From: Ruegeria arenilitoris
GTDB taxonomy: Bacteria > Pseudomonadota > Alphaproteobacteria > Rhodobacterales > Rhodobacteraceae
Direction: 5' to 3'
DNA: 64,000 bases
NCBI RefSeq assembly: GCF_013031355.1
Contig: NZ_WPZO01000013.1
Location: 62,001 to 126,000, forward strand
Made by a program: the position numbers and the translations under genes. Shown in pieces: positions 18,158-27,318 of the stretch; within the stretch, counting starts at the first letter, position 1; every line of letters begins with the position of its first letter. The notes under the pieces are model-generated. The model saw only the letters and a list, made by a program, of their open reading frames with translations, was not told the DNA's origin and did no database searches.

Positions 18158-18634
18158 TTAATGCAGCATGGCTGCGGGGGGTTGGTGCCCGGTCGTAGGC
18201 ATTGGAACAAGCGCTGTCATACGGCGCAGTGCCAGTCCAAGTTCCTCGGACAATGAAGCCAACGCAGGGGCGAAGTCCGCCCGCACAATCAGGGATGCCA
18301 TCATCATCGCGTCTTCGCGGTCCCCTTCCGAGGCCGCAGCGATCATCTGCGCAAAGCAGTTCTCATCTGCGCCCAAACAGGAACACCCCAAGCCGTGGCG
18401 GATCAGCGGACGGCGCCCGTGATGCGCGCATAGCGAACACAACTGGTCCAGTGTCATCATCGCGGCACGCCCGCTTTCTGCGCCCAACGCGATTTGAAAA
18501 TCACTGGCAGCGTCCGAGCGCCCCTGCGCGCCATCGCCCCAGAGCCGCAGATACATCACGGCACCGGCCTCGACAGGGCTCAGGTCAGCAAGGCGACCAA
18601 CGGCCGCCCCGCCCCGCGGGGAAGGCGCGCTCAT
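18158..18634 (-). CDS. conserved hypothetical protein downstream of hemP
   Basis: 158 residues from the ATG at 18634, which overlaps the hemP stop by 4 nt (ATGA); the frame is open further upstream, but that would run through hemP. The middle holds a cysteine cluster (LCSLCAHHGRRP, then GLGCSCLGADENCF), suggestive of metal or heme ligation. The rest is helical and alanine-rich. Translational coupling to hemP suggests a role in iron or heme uptake. I do not recognise a named family. Confidence 0.7.
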   Translation of the reverse strand: MSAPSPRGGAAVGRLADLSPVEAGAVMYLRLWGDGAQGRSDAASDFQIALGAESGRAAMMTLDQLCSLCAHHGRRPLIRHGLGCSCLGADENCFAQMIAAASEGDREDAMMMASLIVRADFAPALASLSEELGLALRRMTALVPMPTTGHQPPAAMLH

Positions 18635-18798
18635 TTGGTCAGGATCAGCTTGCCGGCGCGGGTGATGCGCAGGGTGTACAGCTGGTCGCCCAACTCGATA
18701 TGGGCTAGATTTCCACCCTTGGTCAGGTCTTCGGCCTTGTGGGCAGGCAGCATGGAAACAGCGTAAGATTGGCTGGGATTCGGGGTCTGCATATTCAT
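18631..18798 (-). CDS. hemP: hemin uptake protein HemP
   Basis: 55 residues. The C-terminal pattern LYTLRITRAGKLILTK is the conserved core of the small HemP family, found with heme-uptake loci and needed for activating heme receptor genes in some bacteria. GGAG stands about 9 nt before the ATG. The stop overlaps the next gene. An iron-box-like dyad with a TTGACA -35 lies about 105-130 nt upstream. The usual heme transporter genes are not in the window. Confidence 0.88.
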   Translation of the reverse strand: MNMQTPNPSQSYAVSMLPAHKAEDLTKGGNLAHIELGDQLYTLRITRAGKLILTK

Positions 18799-18901
18799 CA
18801 GGACAACTCCAAGTGGTCTCAGGCGAAATGCCTTGATCTGTTCGCGTTTTTCTTGATCTGGCTGACCCGAAATGGGGTTGGCTGCTCACTTGTCGTTAAG
18901 C

Positions 18902-18916
18902 TGATTAATTTAGTCA
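18902..18916 (-). promoter_or_regulatory. iron-responsive (RirA/iron-Rhodo box-like) operator upstream of hemP
   Basis: TGATTAATTTAGTCA is a 15-bp dyad of the TGA-N9-TCA form reported for RirA-type iron regulation in alphaproteobacteria. Just beyond it, 18921-18926 reads TTGACA on the minus strand, a -35 hexamer for hemP, so a bound regulator would block the promoter. Confidence 0.55.
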
Positions 18917-19020
18917 GGTATGTCAACCCGGTTCTTACAAAATCTTCAAACCAATGCGATTGCGCCAAAAAATCAGGCGGGATAAGTCGTGTGAGGGATT
19001 TTGGGCAGACGAGGTAACCG

Positions 19021-19695
19021 ATGAGCGCGACAATCATGTTCGATCTGGACGGGACGCTGGTGGACAGCCTTGCGGACCTTGCCGCAGCCACCAATAGGAT
19101 GTTGCAGGACAACGCTGTCGCGCCCCTTCCACAGGAGCAAATCCAACAGTTCGTGGGCAACGGCCTGCCCAAGCTGGTCGAACGCGTGATCCTGCATTGT
19201 GACCTGCCGATGGATCGTCATACCGACCTGACCCGACAGACTCTGGCGCATTACAACGCTGGCGCCAGCGACAAAACCGTCGTCTATCCCGGCGTGGTAA
19301 AGGCGCTGGAGCAGTTGCGCGATATGGGCTGCGTGCTGGGTGTCTGCACTAACAAGCCCGAGGCCCCGGCTCGTCATGTGTTGGAAGCCATGAACCTGGC
19401 ACATCATTTCGATGCCGTTCTGGGGGGCGACAGCCTGCACACCCGCAAACCGGACCCGGCCCATCTTGAGGCCAGTTTTGCCGCCGTCACCCCCGCCGGT
19501 CCGCACCTGTTTGTGGGCGACAGCGAAGTCGACGCCGAAACGGCCCATCGTGCCCAAGTGCCGTTTCTTCTGTTCACCGAAGGATATCGCAAATCACCCG
19601 TAGCCGAGATTCCGCACACCGCCAGCTATGGGGATTCGTCAGAGCTTCCGACGTTGGTCACACAAGTGCTGCAATCGTTGGAAGAAGACGTCTGA
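19021..19695 (+). CDS. gph: phosphoglycolate phosphatase (HAD superfamily)
   Basis: 224 residues. HAD motif I is FDLDGTLVDS (catalytic aspartates 8 and 10), motif II is the CTNKP threonine, motif III the lysine in TRKPDP, and motif IV is GDSEVD. An alpha-helical cap lies between motifs I and II, as in Gph/PGP phosphatases. It would hydrolyse 2-phosphoglycolate from DNA repair or oxygenase side reactions. It is divergent from hemP across 222 bp. A different HAD substrate is possible, but length and motifs match Gph well. Confidence 0.85.
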   Translation: MSATIMFDLDGTLVDSLADLAAATNRMLQDNAVAPLPQEQIQQFVGNGLPKLVERVILHCDLPMDRHTDLTRQTLAHYNAGASDKTVVYPGVVKALEQLRDMGCVLGVCTNKPEAPARHVLEAMNLAHHFDAVLGGDSLHTRKPDPAHLEASFAAVTPAGPHLFVGDSEVDAETAHRAQVPFLLFTEGYRKSPVAEIPHTASYGDSSELPTLVTQVLQSLEEDV

Positions 19696-20137
19696 CGACA
19701 AATTAAGGGGGATTGGGACAGATCGCAGCGGTTTGCTGAGGGGCCGGCCGAGGGGGTAAGTAGCCAGCCCCTCACAGGGGAAAAGTGGTATTGTCCGAAA
19801 TGCTCCGTCCAATAAGTTACAGTTAACGAATTGCCCTATAGACTGATATTGGGGGTTTCCCGTAGGCGGCTAAAAACCGTTGAAATTACGCGATTATTTT
19901 TTACTTTTTTGCGCCTCGGATCGGGTATTGAACAGAATATTTCCCGGCAACAACCTGCCCCGCAAGAAAACGGCCGTTTAGGCACCACTCCGCCGTTGCC
20001 GCAACAAGGGCAGATGTACCCTGTCCGAAAGCGTTACACCGCCTTACCTGCGGCGCGCGCCCAACCCTGAGAACAGCCCAAAAGGCCGCTCATCACAGTG
20101 GTTTCGATTGGGCTTTCTTTACCCTGTGCGCAGAGCT
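19696..20137. other. intergenic region between gph and urtE, possible small RNA
   Basis: 442 bp between convergent genes. I see no convincing protein gene; the frame 19831-20070 (79 codons, no ribosome-binding site) has composition unlike its neighbours. A rightward hairpin followed by TTTCTTT near its right end lies about 380 bp past gph, far for a gph terminator, so an RNA transcribed inside the gap is possible. Confidence 0.4.
20075..20120 (+). terminator. intrinsic terminator-like hairpin
   Basis: AGCCCAA (20075-20081) pairs with TTGGGCT (20108-20114), with partial inner pairing (CCGCT with AGTGG), followed by TTTCTTT on the plus strand. Confidence 0.55.
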
Positions 20138-20833
20138 TTAGACCGTGACGCCCTGCAGAACCTGATCACGTGAAAGGTCTGCCTTGCGACCTGACATCAG
20201 GATCTCTCCACGGCGCAAGACGACGAACCGGTCGGCCAGATCATAGGCGAAATCAAAATACTGCTCGACCAGAACAATGGCCATGTCGCCCTGCGTTCGC
20301 AGATGGCGGATCACCTCTCCGATCTGCTGGATGATGTTGGGCTGAATGCCTTCGGTCGGCTCATCCAGCAGCAGCAGGCGTGGTTTGGTGATCAGCGCGC
20401 GCGCGATGGCCAGCTGTTGTTGTTGCCCTCCGGACAGGTCACCACCACGCCGATTCTGCATTTTCTTGAGCACCGGGAACAGTTCGAAAACCTCATCCGG
20501 GATGAAGTGCTCGTTGTCAGGCAGACAGGCAAACCCGGTTTCGAGGTTCTCGCGAACAGTCAGCAGCGGGAAAATCTCACGCCCCTGCGGAACATAGGCC
20601 ACCCCTTTCCACGCCATCTTATGCGCGGGCAGGATGCCCAGTTCCTCACCGTTCAACACCACCTCACCGCCCGAGCGCGGATGGGTTCCGGAAATCGCCT
20701 TGATCAGGCTGGTTTTGCCGACGCCATTGGTGCCCATCACGCAGGTCACCTCGCCCTGCGCGGCCTCCATCGAGATACCGTAGAGGATTTGCGAATGCCC
20801 GTAGTGCAGGGTCAGATCGTTCAGTGTCAGCAT
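20138..20833 (-). CDS. urtE: urea ABC transporter ATP-binding protein UrtE
   Basis: 231 residues of the LivF-type ATPase branch. Walker A is GTNGVGKTS, the ABC signature LSGGQQQQLAIARAL, and Walker B LLLLDEPTEG. The PTEGIQPNII string is typical of UrtE. It is the last gene of urtABCDE, 3 bp after urtD. It energises urea import together with UrtD at the inner membrane. Confidence 0.95.
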   Translation of the reverse strand: MLTLNDLTLHYGHSQILYGISMEAAQGEVTCVMGTNGVGKTSLIKAISGTHPRSGGEVVLNGEELGILPAHKMAWKGVAYVPQGREIFPLLTVRENLETGFACLPDNEHFIPDEVFELFPVLKKMQNRRGGDLSGGQQQQLAIARALITKPRLLLLDEPTEGIQPNIIQQIGEVIRHLRTQGDMAIVLVEQYFDFAYDLADRFVVLRRGEILMSGRKADLSRDQVLQGVTV

Positions 20834-20836
20834 CGC

Positions 20837-21577
20837 TCAGCGCCCCAGATAGACGTCGATGACGTCCTGATTTGATGTCACATGGTCCAGCGAGCCCTCG
20901 GCCAGAACCGCGCCTTCGTGCAGCACAGTGACCTTGCAGTTCAGGCGACGGACGAACTCCATGTCATGTTCGACGACCACAACGGCGCGGGTTTTGGCGG
21001 CCTGGACCAGCAGGTCGGTGGTGTGTTCACGCTCCTGCGGGGTCATGCCTGCAGCAGGTTCGTCGACCAGCAACAAGCGCGGTTCCTGTGCCAGCAGCAT
21101 CCCGATCTCAAGCCATTGCTTCTGCCCGTGGCTGAGTTCGCCGGACTTGCGGATCAGTTCGTCCTTCAGCCCTATTTCAGCGGCCAGTTCCTCGACCTTC
21201 TCCAGATCGCCTTCGGAGGGGCGATAGAACAGAACCCCCAGCCAGCCACGTTTGTTCTTGAGCGCCATCAGCAGGTTTTCCTGAACGGTCTGATCTTCGA
21301 ACACGGTGGGTTTCTGGAACTTCCGCCCGATACCCGCCTGCGCGATCTTGGCCTCGCTCATCCGCAGCAGCGAAACGGATTTCTCACCCCAGATCACCCT
21401 GCCCTCGTCGGGTCGGGTCTTGCCGGTGACAATATCCATAAACGTGGTCTTGCCTGCCCCGTTCGGGCCAATCACGGCGCGCAGCTCGGCGTCGCCGATC
21501 TGGAAAGACAGGTTGTTGATGGCGCGGAACCCGTCGAAGGTGACCGAAACGCCGCTGACTTCTAGCAGGGTGCTCAT
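20837..21577 (-). CDS. urtD: urea ABC transporter ATP-binding protein UrtD
   Basis: 246 residues of the LivG-type branch. Walker A is GPNGAGKTT, the signature LSHGQKQWLEIGMLL, and Walker B LLLVDEPAAGMT. Its start overlaps the urtC stop by 4 nt (ATGA), which signals translational coupling. It pairs with UrtE as the ATPase heterodimer of the high-affinity urea importer. Confidence 0.95.
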   Translation of the reverse strand: MSTLLEVSGVSVTFDGFRAINNLSFQIGDAELRAVIGPNGAGKTTFMDIVTGKTRPDEGRVIWGEKSVSLLRMSEAKIAQAGIGRKFQKPTVFEDQTVQENLLMALKNKRGWLGVLFYRPSEGDLEKVEELAAEIGLKDELIRKSGELSHGQKQWLEIGMLLAQEPRLLLVDEPAAGMTPQEREHTTDLLVQAAKTRAVVVVEHDMEFVRRLNCKVTVLHEGAVLAEGSLDHVTSNQDVIDVYLGR

Positions 21578-22803
21578 TCCGTGGCCTCCTTTTCGCGCAA
21601 TGCGCTTTCATCAGGCCCAAGGGCTGCGCCGTGGCGCTGCGGCGCGCGGCGGTTGGTCCAGAGGTCGAACAGCCCTCCGATCCCTTGCGGGGCGAACAGC
21701 GTGACCAACACGAAGGACACGCCCAACAGCACCTGCCACCAGTCGACCCATTTGACCGTGTAGAACCCCAGCGGAATGTCGGGGGCCTGTCCGCCGGTAA
21801 ACCACGTGCTGAGCAAGCTGACGACGGCCGCGCCGATGACCGCACCGTACAGACGGCCCCGTCCGCCGATGGCAACCCAAACGGCCAGATAGATCGAAGC
21901 GATGGGGGCCATTTCCTCGGGGTTGATGATGCCCGCCTGCGGGTAATAAAGCGCTCCTGCAATGGCCGCGATACACGCAGTCAGGGTGAATACGGCCAGC
22001 TTGTAGACCTCGACCGAGTAACCAAGGAACCGCACCCTCGCCTCGTTATCGCGGATGCCGCGAATGACCGAGCCGAATTTGCCCGACACGATCCACGCCG
22101 CCAGCATGTAGCCCAGCCCCAAGGCCAGCGCTGAGGCCCAGAGGAACCAGATCGACACCACGTCCTGCGAGGCGGTAACGCCCGGCAGGTTTTGCAGGCC
22201 GGACAAACCGTTGTTGCCACGCAGACCACTGTCATTTTGGAACAGATACAGCGCCAGCGCCAAAGTCATCGCCTGCGTCAGGATCGAGAGGTAAACGCCC
22301 GTCACCCGGCTGCGGAAGGCAAGCCAACCGAAGATCAGCGCCAGCAGTCCCGGCACCAACACGACCAGCGCCAATTGCAGGAACAGACTGTCCGAGAAGG
22401 CCCAGATCAGAGGGAACTCCGACGAACCGACAACGCCGAAGATTTGTGTGCCGATGGCGTCCACGACCTCAGCAGATGTTGGCGGGATGTCGGCTTGCGA
22501 CAGCGACTCAACCACGATCAGGCGGGTGCGTTCATACATCAACCACATGCCGATCATGTAACCACCCAGCCCGAAGAAAGCGAAATGCCCCAGTGACAGG
22601 ATGCCGGTGAAGCCCCAGACCAAATCCATTGCCACAGCGATCAGGCACAGGCACAGGGTCTTGCCCAGCGTCTTGACGAAGCTGGTCGAAATCACACCGA
22701 TCCCGAACCCTTCGGACAGGACGGTCACGGCGATGGTAAACAGGGACAAGATGGCCAGAAAGACCAGCACCGAAGGGTTCTTGGCGACAAAGCTGCGTTC
22801 CAT
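21574..22803 (-). CDS. urtC: urea ABC transporter permease UrtC
   Basis: 409 residues with about ten hydrophobic segments, of the LivM-type permease family. The EAA-like loop region (VIRGIRDNEARVRFLGY) that contacts the ATPases is present, as is the SLGHFAFFGLGGYMIGMW string. It lies 3 bp after urtB in the operon. It forms the inner-membrane channel with UrtB. Confidence 0.95.
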   Translation of the reverse strand: MERSFVAKNPSVLVFLAILSLFTIAVTVLSEGFGIGVISTSFVKTLGKTLCLCLIAVAMDLVWGFTGILSLGHFAFFGLGGYMIGMWLMYERTRLIVVESLSQADIPPTSAEVVDAIGTQIFGVVGSSEFPLIWAFSDSLFLQLALVVLVPGLLALIFGWLAFRSRVTGVYLSILTQAMTLALALYLFQNDSGLRGNNGLSGLQNLPGVTASQDVVSIWFLWASALALGLGYMLAAWIVSGKFGSVIRGIRDNEARVRFLGYSVEVYKLAVFTLTACIAAIAGALYYPQAGIINPEEMAPIASIYLAVWVAIGGRGRLYGAVIGAAVVSLLSTWFTGGQAPDIPLGFYTVKWVDWWQVLLGVSFVLVTLFAPQGIGGLFDLWTNRRAPQRHGAALGPDESALREKEATE

Positions 22804-22806
22804 GGC

Positions 22807-24759
22807 TCAATCCCCCGCCGCGCGGCCTTTGAGGGCGATGATGCCCCGTGGCCGGAACTGGATGAAAATGATGATGAAGATGATCATGTAGGTCTGGGCT
22901 GCGAGGGTGTTCGACGGGTTCATCCATTCGATCCCCTTTTGCAGGAAGCCGATCATCCCGGCCCCGGCCAACGCACCCCAGATGTTGCCGACACCACCGA
23001 CAACCACAGTCATGAAGCTTTGCACGATGTAGTCGCTGCCCAGATCGGAGGTGACCTTGGCGAACAAGCCAATCGCGACGCCGGCAATCCCGGCGATGCC
23101 GGAACCAAGGCCGAAGGTCAGCATATTCACCCGCCCCGGATTGATGCCCATCGAGCCAGCCATGCGCGGGTTCTGCGTCACGGCGCGCATCTCAAGCCCC
23201 AGCCGGGTACGTTTCATGATGTAAAGGAACAGCCCCAGAAAGATCATTGCCAGCACGAAAATTGCGATGCGGATATAGCTGATCGAGACCACGTCGTTCA
23301 GCACCCACGCTCCGTCCAGCCAACCGGGCGCGGTCAGTGGGCGGGCCTGCGTGCCAAAGATGTTCTTGGCCAATTGTTGCAGGGCAATCGAAATACCAAA
23401 GGTCGCCAACAGCGTTTCTAGCGGACGGGCATAAAGCCAGCGGATCACCAGCCGCTCCATCGCAACGCCCATGGCGAAGGTGACCGCAAAGGCCATCGGG
23501 ATGGCGACGATGATCGACAGCGTATGGTCGGGGATGAACTGCTGCACCACGTAGCCGGTGTAGGCACCCATCATGATGAACTCACCATGGGCCATGTTGA
23601 TCACGCCCATCACGCCGAACGTGATGGCAAGGCCGATGGCGGCAAGAAAATAGATCGAGGCCAGCGATATCGCATCCAGTGTCAGGTCGAGCGTCTGGTT
23701 TAGCCCCACCTTCAACTCGATCTGTTCCAGCGCCTTTTCGGCAGCGGCAGTTACTTCGGGAGAGGTCTCCACATAGGTTTCAAAGAACACATGCGCGCCC
23801 AGCGCCGCGTCAATATCGGCCTGCGTGACCGGAGCGGGAACCACTCCGGCCTCGGCAAGTGCCGCATAGGCCTGCGCACGGGACGTGTCGGAGTTCAACT
23901 GCGCAACCGGGATGCCTCCGACCCGTCCGCCATCGATATTGGCCGACAACGCAGCGCGAATTGCATCAGAAGAAACCTGCGGGGCGGCCAGATCGCTGGC
24001 AACCAAGAGGTCATACGCCTCGGCCTCACCCAGCGATTCCGAACCAGGGGTAAGGATGGCAGCGATATTGGCATCCGTTGGAATCTCGGCAGCGACCTGC
24101 CGCTTCGTCACAACCAGCGGGTTCAACGCCGCGCGAACATCAACGCCCAGATCGTCAGACATTTCCTCAATCGCAGCCACACGCGCCGCTGTATCTTCGT
24201 CATAACCGATGGTCAGCAGCCGCTCGAGCCGTTGTTTTTGCGCTTTCAGATCGGCGTCGGGTTCCCCTTCTATCGAGGCCCGCAACGGCGCTAGCAAGGC
24301 GCCATCGGGGTCACGCTGAATGGAGCGTAGCGCTGCTGAGCGCTTCGCGCGGTTCGGGTCCATCAGCTGGAATTGCACCAGCGCGGTGCCGATCATCGCG
24401 CGGATACCGCTGTTGGGTTTCATCTGTTTCAAGTCGGATTTCTCGAAAGTACCTACAACCTCGCCGGTATCGAAGTCGGTCAGCTCATAAGACCGCCCCT
24501 CGGCCTTTTGACCGGCGAAGAACTGACCATCCGACTTGCGCATCCACATGTTCTTGGCGGCCCATGTCTCAAGCATCACTTGCGCCTGCGGCAAGCCACT
24601 GGCGGCAATCGCATCAATCGCCGGCTTGATCGTCTTGCGCGAGCTTTTGGCGATGATCTCCTGATGCTCTTGCAGGATCGGTTGCAAACCACCCTCTTGC
24701 GCGTTGGCGGTCAGGCAGGCGCACAGGATTGCGAGGCCCGCAAGGAATAGTCGTAACAT
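22807..24759 (-). CDS. urtB: urea ABC transporter permease UrtB with long N-terminal extension
   Basis: 650 residues from the ATG at 24759. A GTG at 24801 in the same frame would put the start inside the intercistronic hairpin and spoil the signal peptide LRLFLAGLAILCACLTANA. Residues about 20-360 are a soluble, helical, repeat-like periplasmic extension. The LivH-type permease core begins near residue 370 (LASIYFLAAIGLAITFGVMG) and carries the GVINMAHGEF motif. UrtB proteins commonly have an extension, but this one is roughly twice the size of the permease core alone. It lies second in urtABCDE. Confidence 0.92.
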   Translation of the reverse strand: MLRLFLAGLAILCACLTANAQEGGLQPILQEHQEIIAKSSRKTIKPAIDAIAASGLPQAQVMLETWAAKNMWMRKSDGQFFAGQKAEGRSYELTDFDTGEVVGTFEKSDLKQMKPNSGIRAMIGTALVQFQLMDPNRAKRSAALRSIQRDPDGALLAPLRASIEGEPDADLKAQKQRLERLLTIGYDEDTAARVAAIEEMSDDLGVDVRAALNPLVVTKRQVAAEIPTDANIAAILTPGSESLGEAEAYDLLVASDLAAPQVSSDAIRAALSANIDGGRVGGIPVAQLNSDTSRAQAYAALAEAGVVPAPVTQADIDAALGAHVFFETYVETSPEVTAAAEKALEQIELKVGLNQTLDLTLDAISLASIYFLAAIGLAITFGVMGVINMAHGEFIMMGAYTGYVVQQFIPDHTLSIIVAIPMAFAVTFAMGVAMERLVIRWLYARPLETLLATFGISIALQQLAKNIFGTQARPLTAPGWLDGAWVLNDVVSISYIRIAIFVLAMIFLGLFLYIMKRTRLGLEMRAVTQNPRMAGSMGINPGRVNMLTFGLGSGIAGIAGVAIGLFAKVTSDLGSDYIVQSFMTVVVGGVGNIWGALAGAGMIGFLQKGIEWMNPSNTLAAQTYMIIFIIIFIQFRPRGIIALKGRAAGD

Positions 24760-24784
24760 GTGGTGAAACCCGAATGTCTTTGGG

Positions 24785-24812
24785 GCAAGGCGAGTGGTCA
24801 CACCCGCCTTGC
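24785..24812 (-). promoter_or_regulatory. intercistronic hairpin between urtA and urtB
   Basis: GCAAGGCG (24785-24792) pairs with CGCCTTGC (24805-24812) around a partly self-complementary 12-nt centre, starting 8 nt after the urtA stop. It has no T-run, so it is more likely an RNA-stabilising or attenuating structure that raises the binding protein relative to the membrane subunits. Confidence 0.55.
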
Positions 24813-24819
24813 GAGAGGA

Positions 24820-26100
24820 TTAGTAGTTCGACAGGGTCTGAACGCAGGTCTCGGTCTCGGTGTTGTACATACCGCAGCCCAGATCTTTCCAATCCGATTT
24901 CAGCACTGCCGATTCCGGCAGGAAGTCGGTCCAGGCATCACCCGGCACAACGTCGGTTTCGCTGATGATGTCGAACTGACCATCTTCCTGAATCTCACCG
25001 ATCAGAACCGGCTTGGCCAAATGGTGGTTCGGCAACATTACTGCGGTACCACCCGTCAGGTTCGGGAATTCCTGCCCGTACATCGCAGCGCGCACGGCAT
25101 CGACTTCGGTCGAGCCAGCCTCGGTCGCGGCGTTCACCCACATGTTGAAGCCGATATAGTGCGCTTCCATCGGGTCGTTGGTCACGCGCTCTTCGCCCAT
25201 GGCGGCTTTCCATGTTTCGACGAATTCCGCGTTGGCCTCGGTATCCGCCGACTGGAAGTAGTTCCACGCCGCCAGGTGACCAACGAGGTTAGCGGTATCC
25301 AGACCGGACAGTTCTTCCTCACCGACCGAGAAGGCCACGACCGGAATGTCATCCGCCGATACGCCTGCTGCCGCCAGCTCCTTGTAGAAGCCAATGTTGG
25401 CGTCACCGTTGATGGTCGAGATTACGCCGACCTTCTTGCCATCCGCGCCCAGCGCGACCACGTCCGCCACGATCTTGGACCAGTCGGAATGACCAAAGGG
25501 CGTGTAGTTGACGAAGATATCCTCGTCCGAGATACCCTTACCCTTCAGATAGCTTTCCAGAATGTTGTTGGTGGTGCGGGGATAAACATAGTCGGTGCCC
25601 AGCAGCGCGAATTTCTCGACTCCCAGCTCATCCAGGAAATAGTCAGTAGCCGGGATCGCCTGCTGGTTCGGCGCGGCACCTGTGTAGAAGACGTTCTTCG
25701 AAGATTCCTCGCCCTCATACTGAACCGGATAGAACAGCAGGCCATTCAGCTCTTCGATCACCGGCAGAACCGATTTCCGGCTGACCGAGGTCCAGTTACC
25801 AAAGATCACGTCCACCTCGTGCACGGTCAGCAGCTCGCGCGCTTTTTCGGCGAACAGGGGCCAATCCGAGGCCGGATCGACCACGACGGCCTCAAGCTGC
25901 TTGCCCAGCAGGCCACCCTTGGCGTTCTGCTGGTCGATCAGCATCAGCATAGTGTCTTTCAGCGTGGTCTCTGAGATCGCCATGGTGCCCGACAGTGAAT
26001 GCAGCACGCCAACCTTGATCGTGTCTTCGTCCGACAGGACAGCTGTGGCCATGGCCGCGAAAACCGCCGAACCGGCGAGTGTGGCTTTGAGAGATTTCAT
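24820..26100 (-). CDS. urtA: urea ABC transporter substrate-binding protein UrtA
   Basis: 426 residues from the ATG at 26100, where AGGAGG precedes by about 6 nt; the frame extends to 26214 without a better start. An N-terminal signal peptide (MKSLKATLAGSAVFAAMATA) directs it to the periplasm. Then comes the type I binding-protein fold with IKVGVLHSLSGTMAISE and NATURALLY family-typical blocks such as NGLLFYPVQYEGEE and MEAHYIGFNMWVNA. It captures urea or short amides for UrtBCDE. The urease cluster that uses the urea is divergent, just upstream. Confidence 0.95.
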   Translation of the reverse strand: MKSLKATLAGSAVFAAMATAVLSDEDTIKVGVLHSLSGTMAISETTLKDTMLMLIDQQNAKGGLLGKQLEAVVVDPASDWPLFAEKARELLTVHEVDVIFGNWTSVSRKSVLPVIEELNGLLFYPVQYEGEESSKNVFYTGAAPNQQAIPATDYFLDELGVEKFALLGTDYVYPRTTNNILESYLKGKGISDEDIFVNYTPFGHSDWSKIVADVVALGADGKKVGVISTINGDANIGFYKELAAAGVSADDIPVVAFSVGEEELSGLDTANLVGHLAAWNYFQSADTEANAEFVETWKAAMGEERVTNDPMEAHYIGFNMWVNAATEAGSTEVDAVRAAMYGQEFPNLTGGTAVMLPNHHLAKPVLIGEIQEDGQFDIISETDVVPGDAWTDFLPESAVLKSDWKDLGCGMYNTETETCVQTLSNY

Positions 26101-26519
26101 GTAATCCTCCTGGCGGGTTCCGCGGCAGAAGGCTTGCGCATGGACGCAATCTTCTTCTACCTGATCCCCGCAACTGTTGTTGCGTTCCGTGTGGCGGTTG
26201 TGTCCGAGGTCCAATTCGCGCAGCCGTCACACACCCTCGGGGTTCGTCCCCGTGGTGGGCACCCATACGGTTTCTGCATTGCGGCAAACTTGGCAAATTT
26301 CGGTCGCTGCCAATTCGTTAATTTGACCCCAGCTGCTTAATTTTTGACCTGCCGTCGCGACCTGCGCCTAAAAATTAATCTCGCACATCGGAAAATCTCC
26401 TAAATGCGGCATCGCGGAATAGAGTTCCGACGCCCCAGCGGTGAAACAAGTGGCAGAAGCTTGAAATCCGCAGGTGCGCCATTACTCAACATGCCTCCAT
26501 ATTGCCCAAGCAGGACACG
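26101..26519. promoter_or_regulatory. divergent control region between urtA and ureD
   Basis: About 420 bp between the start of the transporter operon and the start of the urease operon. It should hold both promoters. A small hairpin CGGGG-ttcgt-CCCCG lies at about 26238-26252, within the likely urtA leader. I looked for a sigma-54 -24/-12 pair and for NtrC dyads, and found none with correct spacing. Confidence 0.5.
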
Positions 26520-27317
26520 ATGCCGCCGCGGGCCAAGGGCGCGATTCGCCTGAGTGCCAAGCAATTGGGCGACAGATCGGTTCTGGACGGGTTTCGCCAG
26601 TCGGGGTCTTTCAAGTGCCTGTTCCCTCGGTCTGACGACTCCGGTCTGGATGCGGTTTTGCTGAACACTGCGGGCGGGATCACCGGAGGCGACTCGTTCC
26701 GGTTCACCGGGCACGCCGCCGCGGGCACAACCCTGACCCTGACGACCCAAGCCTGCGAGCGCGCCTACAAGGCCCAGCCCGGCCCCCACGGTCAGATCAC
26801 CAACCACCTGCAGGTCGATGCCAGGGCCCGGCTGAACTGGCTGCCGCAGGAAACCATCCTGTTCAATGGCAGCGCCTTGGACCGGCGCCTGCTGATCGAA
26901 CTGGCCTCAGAGGCCACTGCGCTGATGGTCGAACCACTGGTCTTTGGTCGTGCCGCGATGGGCGAGACGCTGACCAATATCCGCCTGCGTGACCGGATCG
27001 AGATCCGGCGCGACGGCATCCCGGTCTTTCTCGATACCACCCGGTTTGCGGGCGATCTAAACGCCCATCTGGCCAAGCCGCATATCGCCAATGGCGCTGG
27101 AGCTATGGCGCTGGTCGTCTTTGCCTCCGCTACGGCAGAGGGGCAGCTGGAGCCGGTCCGCCGGATGCTGCCCAACAGCGCCGGCGCAACTCTGATCCAG
27201 AACGATCTTCTGGTGATCCGGATGCTGGCCGAAAACAGCTTTGCCCTGCGCCGCGCGCTTATGCCGGTGCTGCAGCGACTGAACAACGACACTCTTCCCC
27301 GATGCTGGATGATCTGA
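26520..27317 (+). CDS. ureD: urease accessory protein UreD
   Basis: 265 residues from the ATG at 26520, which has AGGA shortly upstream; a TTG at 26502 could add six residues. Family blocks [24 protein letters not shown] and [14 protein letters not shown] are clear. UreD forms the platform on which UreF and UreG dock to load nickel into apo-urease. It is the first gene of the ureDABCEFG operon and ends 1 bp before ureA begins. Confidence 0.95.
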   Translation: MPPRAKGAIRLSAKQLGDRSVLDGFRQSGSFKCLFPRSDDSGLDAVLLNTAGGITGGDSFRFTGHAAAGTTLTLTTQACERAYKAQPGPHGQITNHLQVDARARLNWLPQETILFNGSALDRRLLIELASEATALMVEPLVFGRAAMGETLTNIRLRDRIEIRRDGIPVFLDTTRFAGDLNAHLAKPHIANGAGAMALVVFASATAEGQLEPVRRMLPNSAGATLIQNDLLVIRMLAENSFALRRALMPVLQRLNNDTLPRCWMI

Positions 27318-27318
27318 C

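Noticed and set aside
19831..20070. 79-codon frame between gph and urtE
   Set aside because: No ribosome-binding site, odd low-quality composition and an AT-rich non-coding-like start.
26101..26214. Longer N-terminus for UrtA
   Set aside because: It would bury the signal peptide; AGGAGG precedes the ATG at 26100.
26221..26400. Sigma-54 promoter for urtA
   Set aside because: GG and GC elements can be found on the minus strand, but their spacing is wrong for a -24/-12 promoter.
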